DNA of 64,000 nucleotides from Agrostemma githago. Its lineage: Eukaryota; Streptophyta; Magnoliopsida; Caryophyllales; Caryophyllaceae. The notes under the pieces are model-generated. The model saw nothing but the letters and a program-made list of their open reading frames with translations, did no database searches and had not been told where the DNA came from. The number at the start of each line of letters is the position of its first letter. Within the stretch, counting starts at the first letter, position 1. Position numbers and translations under genes: made by a program. The stretch spans positions 39,150,778-39,214,777 of the forward strand of contig OY288241.1 of assembly GCA_958450325.1 (NCBI GenBank). The letters are read 5' to 3'. Positions 44,922-55,016 of the stretch are shown here, in pieces.

Positions 44922-47295
44922 TGTAGACACCCACATTTGACCGCCAGGTGTCTATAGTAGTTCCCGCCAAACACCCGATGATGATAGGACGTAAACGTGC
45001 TTTGACAGACTCAGATATGGGCTTGTAATCATGGACATTTGGTTTAGACTTTTTAAGGAGTACAAATTTCATAAAACCAACCTCAAATCCAGGCCCAGTG
45101 GGTCGTTTCGAGTCAAATAACACTAATTTGGGTCGAAACCGACATCAGGGGTAAAATCGTCTTTTAGCGACCAGGTCAAAACCCGGTCAAAGATATTTCT
45201 CGAGGCATAAAATCATCCGTGTCACCCTACCAATCCGGTTTAAACTCGAATACTACAAAAATCAGCCATACAAAATAATAAACGATTCCGTTTAAGGTAG
45301 AATTCGATCTCGAGTAGGAATCCTATCCGAGAACCGATTCAAACACTCGACCGAGTGTAAAACACTCGACCAAAACACTCCTCAAGTCAGCCGAAATCCC
45401 TTTCTTCTTGGCCAAGAAAGCGGAATTCTTATTTCCCTCAAACTCCTACGTTTCCTATCCTAAGCGGTATTCAAACTCACCTAAACCTAGGTCGGAAACT
45501 CCCTATAAATAGGACCTCCCGTCCAACACAAAAGAGACATCAATTACAACAATATTCCAGCCAACATACACGGTTTTTACACACCCATCACACGGTTTAC
45601 ATACAACCCGATAGTTAGCAAATCCCGACACCTTTCCGAAGTCTCGAAATACCGACGAAGCCGGCCAAACCCGACGTCCCAAACCACCCAAACCGATACA
45701 CTTTAACTCATCCTCATCATCTCGACGCTCCCAAGTCTAAGCCACTTCCCGACGAGCCTTATCCCGAGAAAACAAAGCATGTAGGTTGAGGGTGTAAATC
45801 AAACCCGTCTCTCCTTCTTCTCTTCTCTTCTTCTCATTTTTTTATGAGTCTTTTCGTCGGTCTTTTTCTATTTTTCTAATATTGATATTATTAAAAACTA
45901 TTTTCATATATCGAATATTCTTAAAATATGATATCGATCCTATATAATCGAATATCGTATCAAAAAGAATTATATTAAGTTTTCGACGAAATCGTTACAT
46001 CTTTTTACAACTTTTCGTTCAAAATCTTTTTTACATCTTTTCGTTCAAAACAAACTTTTTCAAAACCTTTTCTAAAGTCATTCCGACTATTCGATATCGA
46101 TCTCATAATCGAATATCGAATACGACGAATATCGAAAATATAAACCGAGTATAAATTAATCCATATTTGTACGCGATTTATAAAATAAACGATTTTCGAA
46201 CAAAAAAAAAAAAAAAACGATCAGACCCGTACGCGAGTCGCGCCCGGTCCAGGCGACTCGCGCACGAGTCTGTAATCCGGTTCTTTTTTTAGTTTTCGTT
46301 CTTTTATTTTTATTATTTTACGAAACGATTTCTAAATTTATATCTTTTCTAAAACTATTCCAAATATTTGATATTGATTTCGTAGTCAACTATCGAATAT
46401 AACAAATATCGAGAATGCTAAGTCGAGTACGAATTATGCGATATTCGTACGCGATTTAATCAAAAAAATTCCGAAAACCGTCGTCGAAATCAGGCCGCCA
46501 CGCGACCCGCCTGAGTCTCGGGCGAGTCGCGCGGCTGACTGCCCACATGCGTCTTTCTCGCTTCTTTTTTATTATTTTTCGAACTTCGTTTTTATAACAA
46601 AACAATGTTTTTAACAATATTTTTCAGATTTCAATTAATTCTTATTTTCTCGATTTCATATATTTATTTCCTATTCATCGTTACTAACCCGTTTTCTTGT
46701 GTTTGTAGCGCTTTATTTTCTTTTATCGTTTTATTAGACTAAAACGAATTCACATGCTAAAATAACTTTGACGTTAGTAGTTTAACATGCATTAAACGAC
46801 TTAGCAACCCATTCATTTATTTTCCTCACATGACTTAGGAAAATAATCTCTGCATATCATTCAATCGTCAAACTAACGAGTGTACATAAAACCGAACGAT
46901 ATCTTAGTAAAGGTCGCTAAGTGCGGGCGGGGTTGGGTGTTCTCGCTGAACTTCCCAACACGTACCCTCACCCCTTACTCAGAACCGTGGTTTCCGGATG
47001 TCCAAAACCATTGGCAACGAGAGTCATTCAATATACGATTAACCGCTCAAGTCGGCATCGGTATCGTAATGCTAAGGGACGAACCCAATAAACTCTGACA
47101 TCGGAAATGGGCCAGGCTTTAAGTATGGCCCACTACGACATAGAGTGGGTTCGAATGGTTCCGAATAACCATAAAATTCGGTGGCGACTCCTACTTCGAT
47201 TTAAAATTCTATTCGATCCATCTCATATGGAAATTCTATCGCCTCCCCAAAACCCGCGCTTCGCCGCGTCGGGGTGGACCTATGTCATGTCCACA
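44922..47295 (+). repeat. E2 5' LTR
   Basis: TGTAGACACCC to CATGTCCACA. U3 carries an ACTCGACCGAGT near-palindrome (45345-45356) and TATAAATA (45504-45511), about 150 bp apart. Downstream are two GC-rich blocks of GAGTCGCGC/CGACTCGCGC inverted motifs (about 46225-46270 and 46500-46535) in otherwise AT-rich sequence. Confidence 0.95.
45345..45511 (+). promoter_or_regulatory. E2 5' LTR promoter
   Basis: TATAAATA at 45504-45511 in the context CTCCCTATAAATAGGACC, conserved in the 3' LTR (58069-58076). Upstream lies one palindrome-like site ACTCGACCGAGT plus half-sites ACTCGACC and ACTC spaced along 45360-45385, a reduced version of the E1 cluster. Confidence 0.6.
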
Positions 47296-47298
47296 ATT

Positions 47299-47316
47299 TG
47301 GCGACTCCGCTGGGGA
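47299..47316 (+). other. E2 primer binding site, tRNA-Arg type
   Basis: TGGCGACTCCGCTGGGGA, three bases after the 5' LTR. Complementary to the acceptor end of plant tRNA-Arg (UCG) with one mismatch, identical to the E1 site. Confidence 0.9.
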
Positions 47317-47319
47317 TTA

Positions 47320-48363
47320 ACTGATGTGTCACTTACCATCGGCATCGTCAGGGTGAGACTCGAAAAGAAATCGTTCGATTAGTAATGTACACGTTTTAGT
47401 TCAATGGTTCATGCATAACCCCGTTCTATCCCGGGCCGGTTACTTGTGACCGACGTCCCACTATACCACGGTGCATTCCCACTTGGATGCACTAAAGACT
47501 TCGATCGCGGAACTCGCATGGGTTTTACGGCAGGTTCTAAGACCAACTCGGCTTAGGAAGTCCATCCTGATTTGCGAGAATGCGATCGTGGTTGGTATAG
47601 ACCCTATTCGACCGACCGAGACTTAGACTAAGAGCATACATGGCGTCGTTATACTGTTTCTATGACTACATGCTACTTGATCTTCTTTGGTCTTTTCAAA
47701 AATCGCCATTTTTCAAAAATTTAATTCTTTTTTCAAATCCATCTCTTTTCAAACCCGGAAAGCTGCCGAATTTAGGACTTATGATTTTAACTCAAAATAG
47801 CCTATTTTTAGCCGGTATGCTGTCCAAACCTTTTCAAAAAGCCCGAAATCTCGGCCCGATAACCTCTTTCTCGGTTTTCAAAAAAAATCGAGTCTTCCAA
47901 TCCGACTTTGCTCGGTTTTCAAATTCAAATTCACTTTTCAAAATCCTTTTCTTCTTAGGACTTCCCGTATTTAGCAGTGTCGGGTCTTGTCATAAGTTAG
48001 AATCTACAGCGTCGAAACTCCGTCGATCTTATATCACGGGTTTCTACCCCATCCTAGTCCGCCTTATTTGTCAAGGCACGGCCCACCTTCGTAGGACAGA
48101 CTTCTACAAAGGGAAGCCCGTTTACACACTCGAGTCCAAAGTCTGGGGATTTCTCACTTAGACCTTCCTTCGAACAGGGCTAGGCCCACTCTGCCGAATC
48201 CTAAGGAAGACCCACCATTCACGCGTCATCCATTTAGAAGTCAGTCTCCGGTCTTTTTCTAGTCTAGTCTTTTCCTTGCTCGGGATGTACTTTTGATTCT
48301 AAGATCTGGGTCAGTTACTGATTACGCGGTGCCCTTACAGACAGGTCACCCCACACTCGAGCC
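47320..48363 (+). other. E2 leader
   Basis: About 1 kb between primer site and the gag ATG. A 173-codon frame (47640-48161) exists but is not conserved in E1, so I treat it as chance. Shared features with E1 include the TTTGTCGATC/CGTCGATCTTA region and a TTTTCAAAA-rich middle. Confidence 0.5.
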
Positions 48364-51300
48364 ATGACGCAAAAAGCCATAGATGAACTGACCACCTCGT
48401 TGGCCCAAATCCAAGACCAACTGAGGAAAATGCGGGAAGACCAGATCGCCATCATTACTCGGGTTAGTGCCGTAGAACAGGGAACCCCCAATGCTTCGAT
48501 CGAAGATGACGGACCTCTAGCCGCATTGGCCAGTGCAGTCCTCAAACTGCAAGAACAGGTCCATCTGACAACCCAAAGCTCCATCCATACGGAGAATGCT
48601 AGGATCTACACCCCACTGACCGATGAACTACCCACCAATCTCAATCTGACGGGTCTGCCAATGTTCGAGGGTACTGAAGACCCGGTCCACCACATCCGGG
48701 CTTTCAAGGAGTTCATGGCCCTTAAAGGGGTTAAGTCTAACATGTTCAAGCACCTATTCGCTTCTTCTCTCGAGAAGCACCCAAGAGCCTGGTACTACCG
48801 GCTCGATTCCAAGAAATACAAAACTTGGGATGACGTGGCAACGGAATTCGCTCGGAATTACGCCGACCACACGGAAATCCAGACCACTATGCGCACCCTG
48901 GAAGTAATGGCCCAGAAACCTAAGGAAGGATTTACAAAATACCTTCAACGCTGGAGGGCTGAAAGCGTCAAGCTGGTTGATAAGCCCAGTGAAAAAGTGC
49001 TGGTTGAAGCCTTCGTCAAGAACCTACTTCCAGCTTACCGGGTCCACCTCCGGTACGCCATCATACCTAGCTTCGCGGTCCTAACTGAAATGGGAACGAG
49101 AATCGAGGATGACTTAAGATTGGAAGGCCTCACTAAGGCCTCCACTAAGGGATACCAGGGGGCTAGATCATCAACAAGTAAGCCCACTACTACCCCCGCC
49201 ACTCGTAGCATCTTTGACGAGGTAAATGCACTCGATACCTCATCTCAGAAGACTACCACTCCCCGGGTATTCACTGACATAGGCACTACCTATGAAAACG
49301 CCCTCCAGAGCCTATCATCAAAAGGCCTGATCACCCCGATAGGCCCAACACCTGATATCCCGGTCGAACGTCGCTCTAAGGCCTACAACCTCCAGGCCTA
49401 CTGTCACTATCATCGTGGTAAGGGGCACGATACCGAGAAATGTTGGAAACTAAAGCACCTTATCCAAGATCTCATTGAAAGCGGGAAAATCCCTTTGCCC
49501 GGGGGTAAACCCAACAACAAGGACAACCCGTTGGCCACTCACGCCATCTTTTCCGGAGAAGTAGTGGATTGCTCACACCTCATTTCTCCATTTATCCCAC
49601 AAATAAACGGGATCTGGTGCGATGACGAAGACGATGTCTACCTCACCAAAGGGGAAGCTGTCCCCATCACGCCCGAGGAGATTCAAAAGGTTAAGTCCAA
49701 GGCCTTAGCCACTAGTCAAGCCCTCATCATTGCCGAACCGCTTAAGGTGGAGCCCGCCCCAAAAGAGCCGACTGCTGAAAAGGCTCTTGTAAAACAGCTA
49801 AACAGGACCCGAGTTGACCTCTCTATATGGCAACTCCTAGTTAGCTCCCAGGAACATCGAGAGGCACTCACTAAGGCTCTCGATCAAGTCAAAATCGACT
49901 CCATGGCTACTCCAGCTGAAATGGTAGCCACAGTCTTGCCTCACCTAAAGGGGAGATCCATAGAAGAAGGCCCACTGATTACCTTCTCCAACGCTGACCT
50001 ACCACCATTTGGGCCAGCCCACAACATGGCCCTCTACATCACGGTTATCTGCCGTGGAAAGTACCTGCCCATGACCCTAATTGACGACGGGTCAGCAGTC
50101 AATGTCCTCCCCTTGAGGACCGCCAAAGCCCTCGGCATCACCGAGGCCGACTATATTCCAACAGCTCAAACCATTCAGGCTTTTGACGGAAGTCCAAAGT
50201 CAGTAGCCGGAGCCACAAAACTCACTATTATAACAGGCCCAATAGAGAAAGAGCTGGAATTTCAAGTAATCGACGTGACCTCTTCCTTCAACCTTCTTTT
50301 AGGAAGACCGTGGATCCATGCAACCAGGGCTGTATCCTCCACTTTGCATCGGAAAATCAAGCTACATTTGCATGACTCCGTCATCACTCTAGAAGCCACA
50401 CCTATGACTGTGGCTAACTGCAACACCTCGGGCCGCACCGATCTCTGGGGGTTCGACTCCGTAGGGGCCATCGAAGAAGATCATCTCTTCCGCCCTTATT
50501 TCACGGTCCACCTCGACCGGATGCTTCAGAATCTGGGCTTTCTACCAGGGGTTACATCAAGGCCCGATCTCCCTGCAGGAAAAATTCTCGAAGTTCTGGA
50601 CAATGGGAGGACTCAAACAGGCTTGGGCTACACCCTAACTCCGGAAAACATGGGCCAAACTGAAACCGGTAAGGTTACCTTCGTCACTCCAGTGTTCAAG
50701 ACTGCTCAGACCGGCCTATATCGGCCCACAAACACACGCCCTGGGACCCACTTGGCCCAGGACTGCAACTACATACCGGACGACATCTTCGCTCTCATCC
50801 AGGCCGAAGATGCTAAGAATGCCGAGCCCGCGCTAGGGCTACTTTTTGGAGAAGAACTCGCGGTCCCAACACCGAAAGAAGAGTTAGTCAGCCTCATTCT
50901 CCGCAGTCGCACCTTTGACCCGTCTAAGCTAATCTCAGAAGTCGGGTCCGGAACCAGAGCCTGGAGGAAAACTGTCAAATGGACTGACAGTCAAGGAAGA
51001 ACTTACAAGCTGATCACAGGGGAAGGAGAGATGCCAGAATCTAAGTCTGAGTCTGAGTCAGAGTCCGAGTCAGAGTCTAAGATTGAGTCTAGTGAGTCTG
51101 GTGCTAGGGTCAATCCTGTAACTCCCCCTCTCCCTTTCACTACTCCTGGTGCCTCGGGGTCTGTCCCGGGCACACTACCTATCCCGCCACTGACTAGTGA
51201 TCAGATGGCAGCTCTTTTCGAGCTCTTTTCTCAATTCATGATCAATAATAACAACCGTTCTGCTTACGACTTGTCTCATTTTCAAAACTTTCTCAATTTC

Positions 51301-54300
51301 AAAAATTTTATGTGCAATGACATTGAGAAGCCCGACGAACAGGTATCCTTGCCTCCACATCTGATAGAGCAACTAGAGCAAAGGGAAACCGAATCCATCA
51401 ACGTGGGAACAACCTTAGAACCTCAGATGCTTAAGATAGGGCTATCCTTAGATCCCGAGGAGAAACAACAATTCATAGTTCTCCTTCAAGAATTCAAAGA
51501 CGTCTTCGCATGGTCCTACAAGGACATGCCGGGGATTGATCGCGAAATAGCCGAGCACCATATACCAATCAAGGAAGGGTTCAAGCCGGTTAAACAAAAA
51601 CTCCGACGCATGAGGCCCGAATGGTCCCTCAAGGTCAAGGAGGAAGTCGATAAACAATTCAAGGTTGGGTTCATACGAGTCTCCGAGTATCCAGATTGGG
51701 TTGCAAACATAGTACCAGTCCCTAAAAAGGATGGTAAGGTTCGTGTCTGTGTAGACTTTCGGGATCTTAACAAAGCGAGCCCGAAAGACGATTTCCCGTT
51801 GCCACACATCGATATACTGGTGGACAACACAGCAGATCATGCCCTTCTATCATTTATGGATGGGTATGCGGGGTATAATCAGATAAAAATGGCAGAAGAA
51901 GATATGGATAAGACCACCTTCATTACACCTTGGGGTACTTATTGCTACACTGTTATGCCATTTGGTCTCATCAATGCCGGGGCCACCTACCAACGAACCG
52001 CCACAACCTTATTGCATGACATGATGCATAAGGAAGTGGAAGTCTACGTGGACGACATGATCGTCAAATCCAAAGACAGGCACGGTCACATCACCGCCCT
52101 GAGAAAGTTCTTCACCCGATTGCGCAAATACAACATGAGGCTAAACCCTCAGAAATGCAGTTTCGGGGTAACATCTGGCAAATTACTGGGTCATATCGTT
52201 AGCCAACGAGGTATCGAAGTCGATCCAGCCAAAATCAAGGCCATCACCGAGATGCAGCCCCCTAAAACCGAAAAAGAGATAAGAGGATTTCTCGGAAAAG
52301 TCCAATACATCAGTAGGTTCATCTCAAAGCTAACCATGGTGTGTGAACCGATCTTCAAGAAGCTAAAAATAGGAGAACGGTTACTATGGGATGATAAATG
52401 TCAAGCAGCCTTTGATAGAATCAAGGAAATTTTGGCCTCACCACCGGTCCTAATGCCACCTCAGCACGGTTTGCCTTTGTCACTATACCTAACCACGACA
52501 GAGACAGCCATGGGGGCTATGCTAGCTCAAACGGTCAATTCCGAAGAACGAGCCATATACTACATCAGCAAGAAGTTTCTAGAGTACGAGTGTAAGTACA
52601 CCATGCTCGAAAAGACATGCTTAGCTTTGGTCTGGGCCACTAAAAAGCTCCGGCATTACATGCTCAGTTGTGAGGTACAAGTGTTGTCCAGAATGGATCC
52701 AATCAAGTACCTTTTCGAAAAGCCCATCCTCAACGGCAGGATATCAAGATGGACCCTGATGTTAGCAGAATTTGACCTAAAATTCGTACCGTTAAAAGCC
52801 ATCAAAGGACGAGTAGTAGCCGAATTTCTCGCTGACAGTCCCGTAACCGAAGAAGGACACACCGACACTTGGTCCTTCCCAGACGAAGACATTTTCCACA
52901 TTGATACCGAAGCATGGGATTTATACTTTGACAGAGCATCCAATTTCCGAGGATTTGGAGTTGGGATCCTCCTAATCTCACCAAGAGGGGAACATACTCC
53001 CGTATCCATCAAATTAGACTTTGACGTCACTAACAATGCCGCCGAGTATGAAGCATGCATCCACGGGCTACAAGTCGCCGCCGACTTAGGGGTCACAAAC
53101 CTCCGAGTACACGGTGATTCATCTTTGGTCATTAATCAAGCACTCCAAAAATGGAAAACTCGAAATGCTAATCTCGTGGCCTACCAGGCACGAGTAAGGG
53201 ATCTCGAGAAACAATTCCACAAGGTAGAATACATATACCTACCTCGGGAAGAAAATCAATTCGCAGATGCACTCTCAAAACTGGCATCTTTGCTAAATAT
53301 TCCCGATCATATGACCAGTATGCCAATCTGTGTCGAAAGACGATCCGAGCCAGCATATATCCACGACATCGAAGAAGTCGAGATACCTGATCCTGAGCCG
53401 TGGTATCAAGCTGTATTGACATACCTAGCAACCGGGGAATATCCACCCGGAGCTGACAACCGAGCCAAAAAGGCCCTGCGAAGACTGGCAACCCAGTTCA
53501 TCCGCACCGACGATGGGCAACTTTACAAAAAGACAGCACAGGGGGCTCTCCTTCGATGTGTCGACAAAACCAACGCCGAAAAAGTTATGGCTGAGGTACA
53601 TGATGGCGAATGCGGTCCACACATGAACGCCCAGATGCTGGTCCGGAAGATCATGAGGCTCGGTTACTACTGGAATAGCATGGAAACCGACTGTCAACAA
53701 TATGTTAGACATTGCCATAATTGTCAAATTTTTGCCAATGTACAACATATGCCACCATCCTTGCTATACACCATGACATCACCATGGCCATTTTCAACAT
53801 GGGGAATTGACATAATTGGAAAGATAAACCCCTCGAAAACCGGAGGACACTGCTTCATTTTGGTAGCAATCGACTATTTCACCAAATGGGTCGAAGCTGA
53901 ATCCTACCGTATCCTCAACGCCAGCCATGTTGCCAAGTTCATTCAAAATAAGATAATATGCCGGTATGGGATCCCTCACGAATTCATTAGTGACCACGGG
54001 ACCCATTTTCAGGCCGAAACAGCAGCCTTGCTGACCAAGTACAAAAGTCAAAGGCATACATCTTCACCCTACCGACCCCAGACCAATAGAGCGGTAGAAG
54101 CGGCTAATAAAACAATTGTCACCATACTCAAAAAGATGGCTGATAATTACCGAGACTGGCCCGACAAAATACCATTTGCACTTTGGGGATATCGGACCTC
54201 GATTCGTACTGCGACCGGGGCAACACCGTATTACCTTACATATGGCATGGAAGCAGTCCAACCTGTTGAGTTAGAAGTGCCATCACTCAGAATCCTACTC

Positions 54301-54651
54301 GAAAGTCAAGTACCAGAAGCTGATTGGGTTCGGGCACGATATGACTCGCTAGTCCTGTTAGACAAACGACGATCTCGTGCCCTCAATAATATTCAAATCT
54401 ATCAAAAGAGAATCCAGCGGGCTTTCAACAAAAGGGTGAGGCCCAGAAACATCAAAGAAGGAGATTTGGTTCTCAAGTCTGTTCGAGCTTTATTACCAGT
54501 AGACCCAAGGGGAAAATTCAAACCTAACTGGGCTGGGCCATATCTGGTAAAGAAGATTCTATCAGGTGGAGCGGTAATGCTAACGGATCTGGACGGGAAC
54601 GAGTTTGTCAACCCAACTAACCTGGACCAGCTGAAGCGCTACTACCCTTAA
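48364..54651 (+). CDS. E2 Gag-Pol polyprotein, Tat/Retand type, 2095 aa
   Basis: One open frame from ATG 48364 to TAA. Domains in order: retrotransposon gag core about 90-205 (NLNLTGLPMFEGTEDP ... FTKYLQRWRAES); zinc-knuckle-like CHYHRGKGHDTEKC about 350-365; aspartic protease with DDGS at 574-577 and LGRPWIHA; acidic Ser-Glu run about 889-912; RT about 1095-1270 with YVDD at 1228-1231; first RNase H/connection about 1338-1434; second RNase H about 1515-1650 with Asp1523, AAEYEA and HGDSS; integrase HHCC (His1746, His1753, Cys1784, Cys1787) and catalytic Asp1816, Asp1877, Glu1912; a C-terminal domain to DQLKRYYP. The dual RNase H is a Tat hallmark. Arg1524 and Arg1909 replace glycines that E1 retains (FDGASN, TNGAV). 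It makes the proteins for reverse transcription and integration. Confidence 0.95.
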   Translation: MTQKAIDELTTSLAQIQDQLRKMREDQIAIITRVSAVEQGTPNASIEDDGPLAALASAVLKLQEQVHLTTQSSIHTENARIYTPLTDELPTNLNLTGLPMFEGTEDPVHHIRAFKEFMALKGVKSNMFKHLFASSLEKHPRAWYYRLDSKKYKTWDDVATEFARNYADHTEIQTTMRTLEVMAQKPKEGFTKYLQRWRAESVKLVDKPSEKVLVEAFVKNLLPAYRVHLRYAIIPSFAVLTEMGTRIEDDLRLEGLTKASTKGYQGARSSTSKPTTTPATRSIFDEVNALDTSSQKTTTPRVFTDIGTTYENALQSLSSKGLITPIGPTPDIPVERRSKAYNLQAYCHYHRGKGHDTEKCWKLKHLIQDLIESGKIPLPGGKPNNKDNPLATHAIFSGEVVDCSHLISPFIPQINGIWCDDEDDVYLTKGEAVPITPEEIQKVKSKALATSQALIIAEPLKVEPAPKEPTAEKALVKQLNRTRVDLSIWQLLVSSQEHREALTKALDQVKIDSMATPAEMVATVLPHLKGRSIEEGPLITFSNADLPPFGPAHNMALYITVICRGKYLPMTLIDDGSAVNVLPLRTAKALGITEADYIPTAQTIQAFDGSPKSVAGATKLTIITGPIEKELEFQVIDVTSSFNLLLGRPWIHATRAVSSTLHRKIKLHLHDSVITLEATPMTVANCNTSGRTDLWGFDSVGAIEEDHLFRPYFTVHLDRMLQNLGFLPGVTSRPDLPAGKILEVLDNGRTQTGLGYTLTPENMGQTETGKVTFVTPVFKTAQTGLYRPTNTRPGTHLAQDCNYIPDDIFALIQAEDAKNAEPALGLLFGEELAVPTPKEELVSLILRSRTFDPSKLISEVGSGTRAWRKTVKWTDSQGRTYKLITGEGEMPESKSESESESESESKIESSESGARVNPVTPPLPFTTPGASGSVPGTLPIPPLTSDQMAALFELFSQFMINNNNRSAYDLSHFQNFLNFKNFMCNDIEKPDEQVSLPPHLIEQLEQRETESINVGTTLEPQMLKIGLSLDPEEKQQFIVLLQEFKDVFAWSYKDMPGIDREIAEHHIPIKEGFKPVKQKLRRMRPEWSLKVKEEVDKQFKVGFIRVSEYPDWVANIVPVPKKDGKVRVCVDFRDLNKASPKDDFPLPHIDILVDNTADHALLSFMDGYAGYNQIKMAEEDMDKTTFITPWGTYCYTVMPFGLINAGATYQRTATTLLHDMMHKEVEVYVDDMIVKSKDRHGHITALRKFFTRLRKYNMRLNPQKCSFGVTSGKLLGHIVSQRGIEVDPAKIKAITEMQPPKTEKEIRGFLGKVQYISRFISKLTMVCEPIFKKLKIGERLLWDDKCQAAFDRIKEILASPPVLMPPQHGLPLSLYLTTTETAMGAMLAQTVNSEERAIYYISKKFLEYECKYTMLEKTCLALVWATKKLRHYMLSCEVQVLSRMDPIKYLFEKPILNGRISRWTLMLAEFDLKFVPLKAIKGRVVAEFLADSPVTEEGHTDTWSFPDEDIFHIDTEAWDLYFDRASNFRGFGVGILLISPRGEHTPVSIKLDFDVTNNAAEYEACIHGLQVAADLGVTNLRVHGDSSLVINQALQKWKTRNANLVAYQARVRDLEKQFHKVEYIYLPREENQFADALSKLASLLNIPDHMTSMPICVERRSEPAYIHDIEEVEIPDPEPWYQAVLTYLATGEYPPGADNRAKKALRRLATQFIRTDDGQLYKKTAQGALLRCVDKTNAEKVMAEVHDGECGPHMNAQMLVRKIMRLGYYWNSMETDCQQYVRHCHNCQIFANVQHMPPSLLYTMTSPWPFSTWGIDIIGKINPSKTGGHCFILVAIDYFTKWVEAESYRILNASHVAKFIQNKIICRYGIPHEFISDHGTHFQAETAALLTKYKSQRHTSSPYRPQTNRAVEAANKTIVTILKKMADNYRDWPDKIPFALWGYRTSIRTATGATPYYLTYGMEAVQPVELEVPSLRILLESQVPEADWVRARYDSLVLLDKRRSRALNNIQIYQKRIQRAFNKRVRPRNIKEGDLVLKSVRALLPVDPRGKFKPNWAGPYLVKKILSGGAVMLTDLDGNEFVNPTNLDQLKRYYP

Positions 54652-55016
54652 CCCACCTCTCTCAATGTCATTTGCAAAAGTTCATTAAAAAAAAACATCT
54701 TTTTTTCAAACTTTTAAAGACAAGTCAAAAGCTAGAATTATTCATTCTACTGTTTCAAACATCTTGAACCAATAGTCTTGATGTATTTCGAAATTGCAAA
54801 CTAATTCAGTCTGAACTACGTTTGGTTTGATTCCATTTATTATGGATACATAGGCAACCCCTCAAAAGGGCACAACCACTGCAATCGAGAAAAGAAAAAC
54901 AGGAACGGTTCTTTAATAAACCTTTCTTTATTTTATAATAATAATAATAAAATTACAGAAAAAAATCAAAAAAAATCAATCAAAATAAATAATACTAATA
55001 CTTAAATAATAAAAAA
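54652..55016. other. Convergent 3' region between E2 pol and antisense gene
   Basis: 365 bp with A-rich runs, colinear with 3886-4287 of E1. It contains AATAAA-like strings on both strands (for example 54914-54960), which may serve as poly(A) signals for pol and for the antisense transcript. No coding frame. Confidence 0.4.

Noticed and set aside
47640..48161. 173-codon plus-strand ORF in the E2 leader
   Set aside because: The equivalent E1 leader has no matching frame, composition is Phe/Ser/Leu low-complexity, and it lies between primer site and gag where leaders are untranslated.
52656..53132. 158-codon ORF antisense to E2 RNase H, and other ORFs opposite to pol
   Set aside because: Shadow frames of the well-supported gag-pol reading frame.
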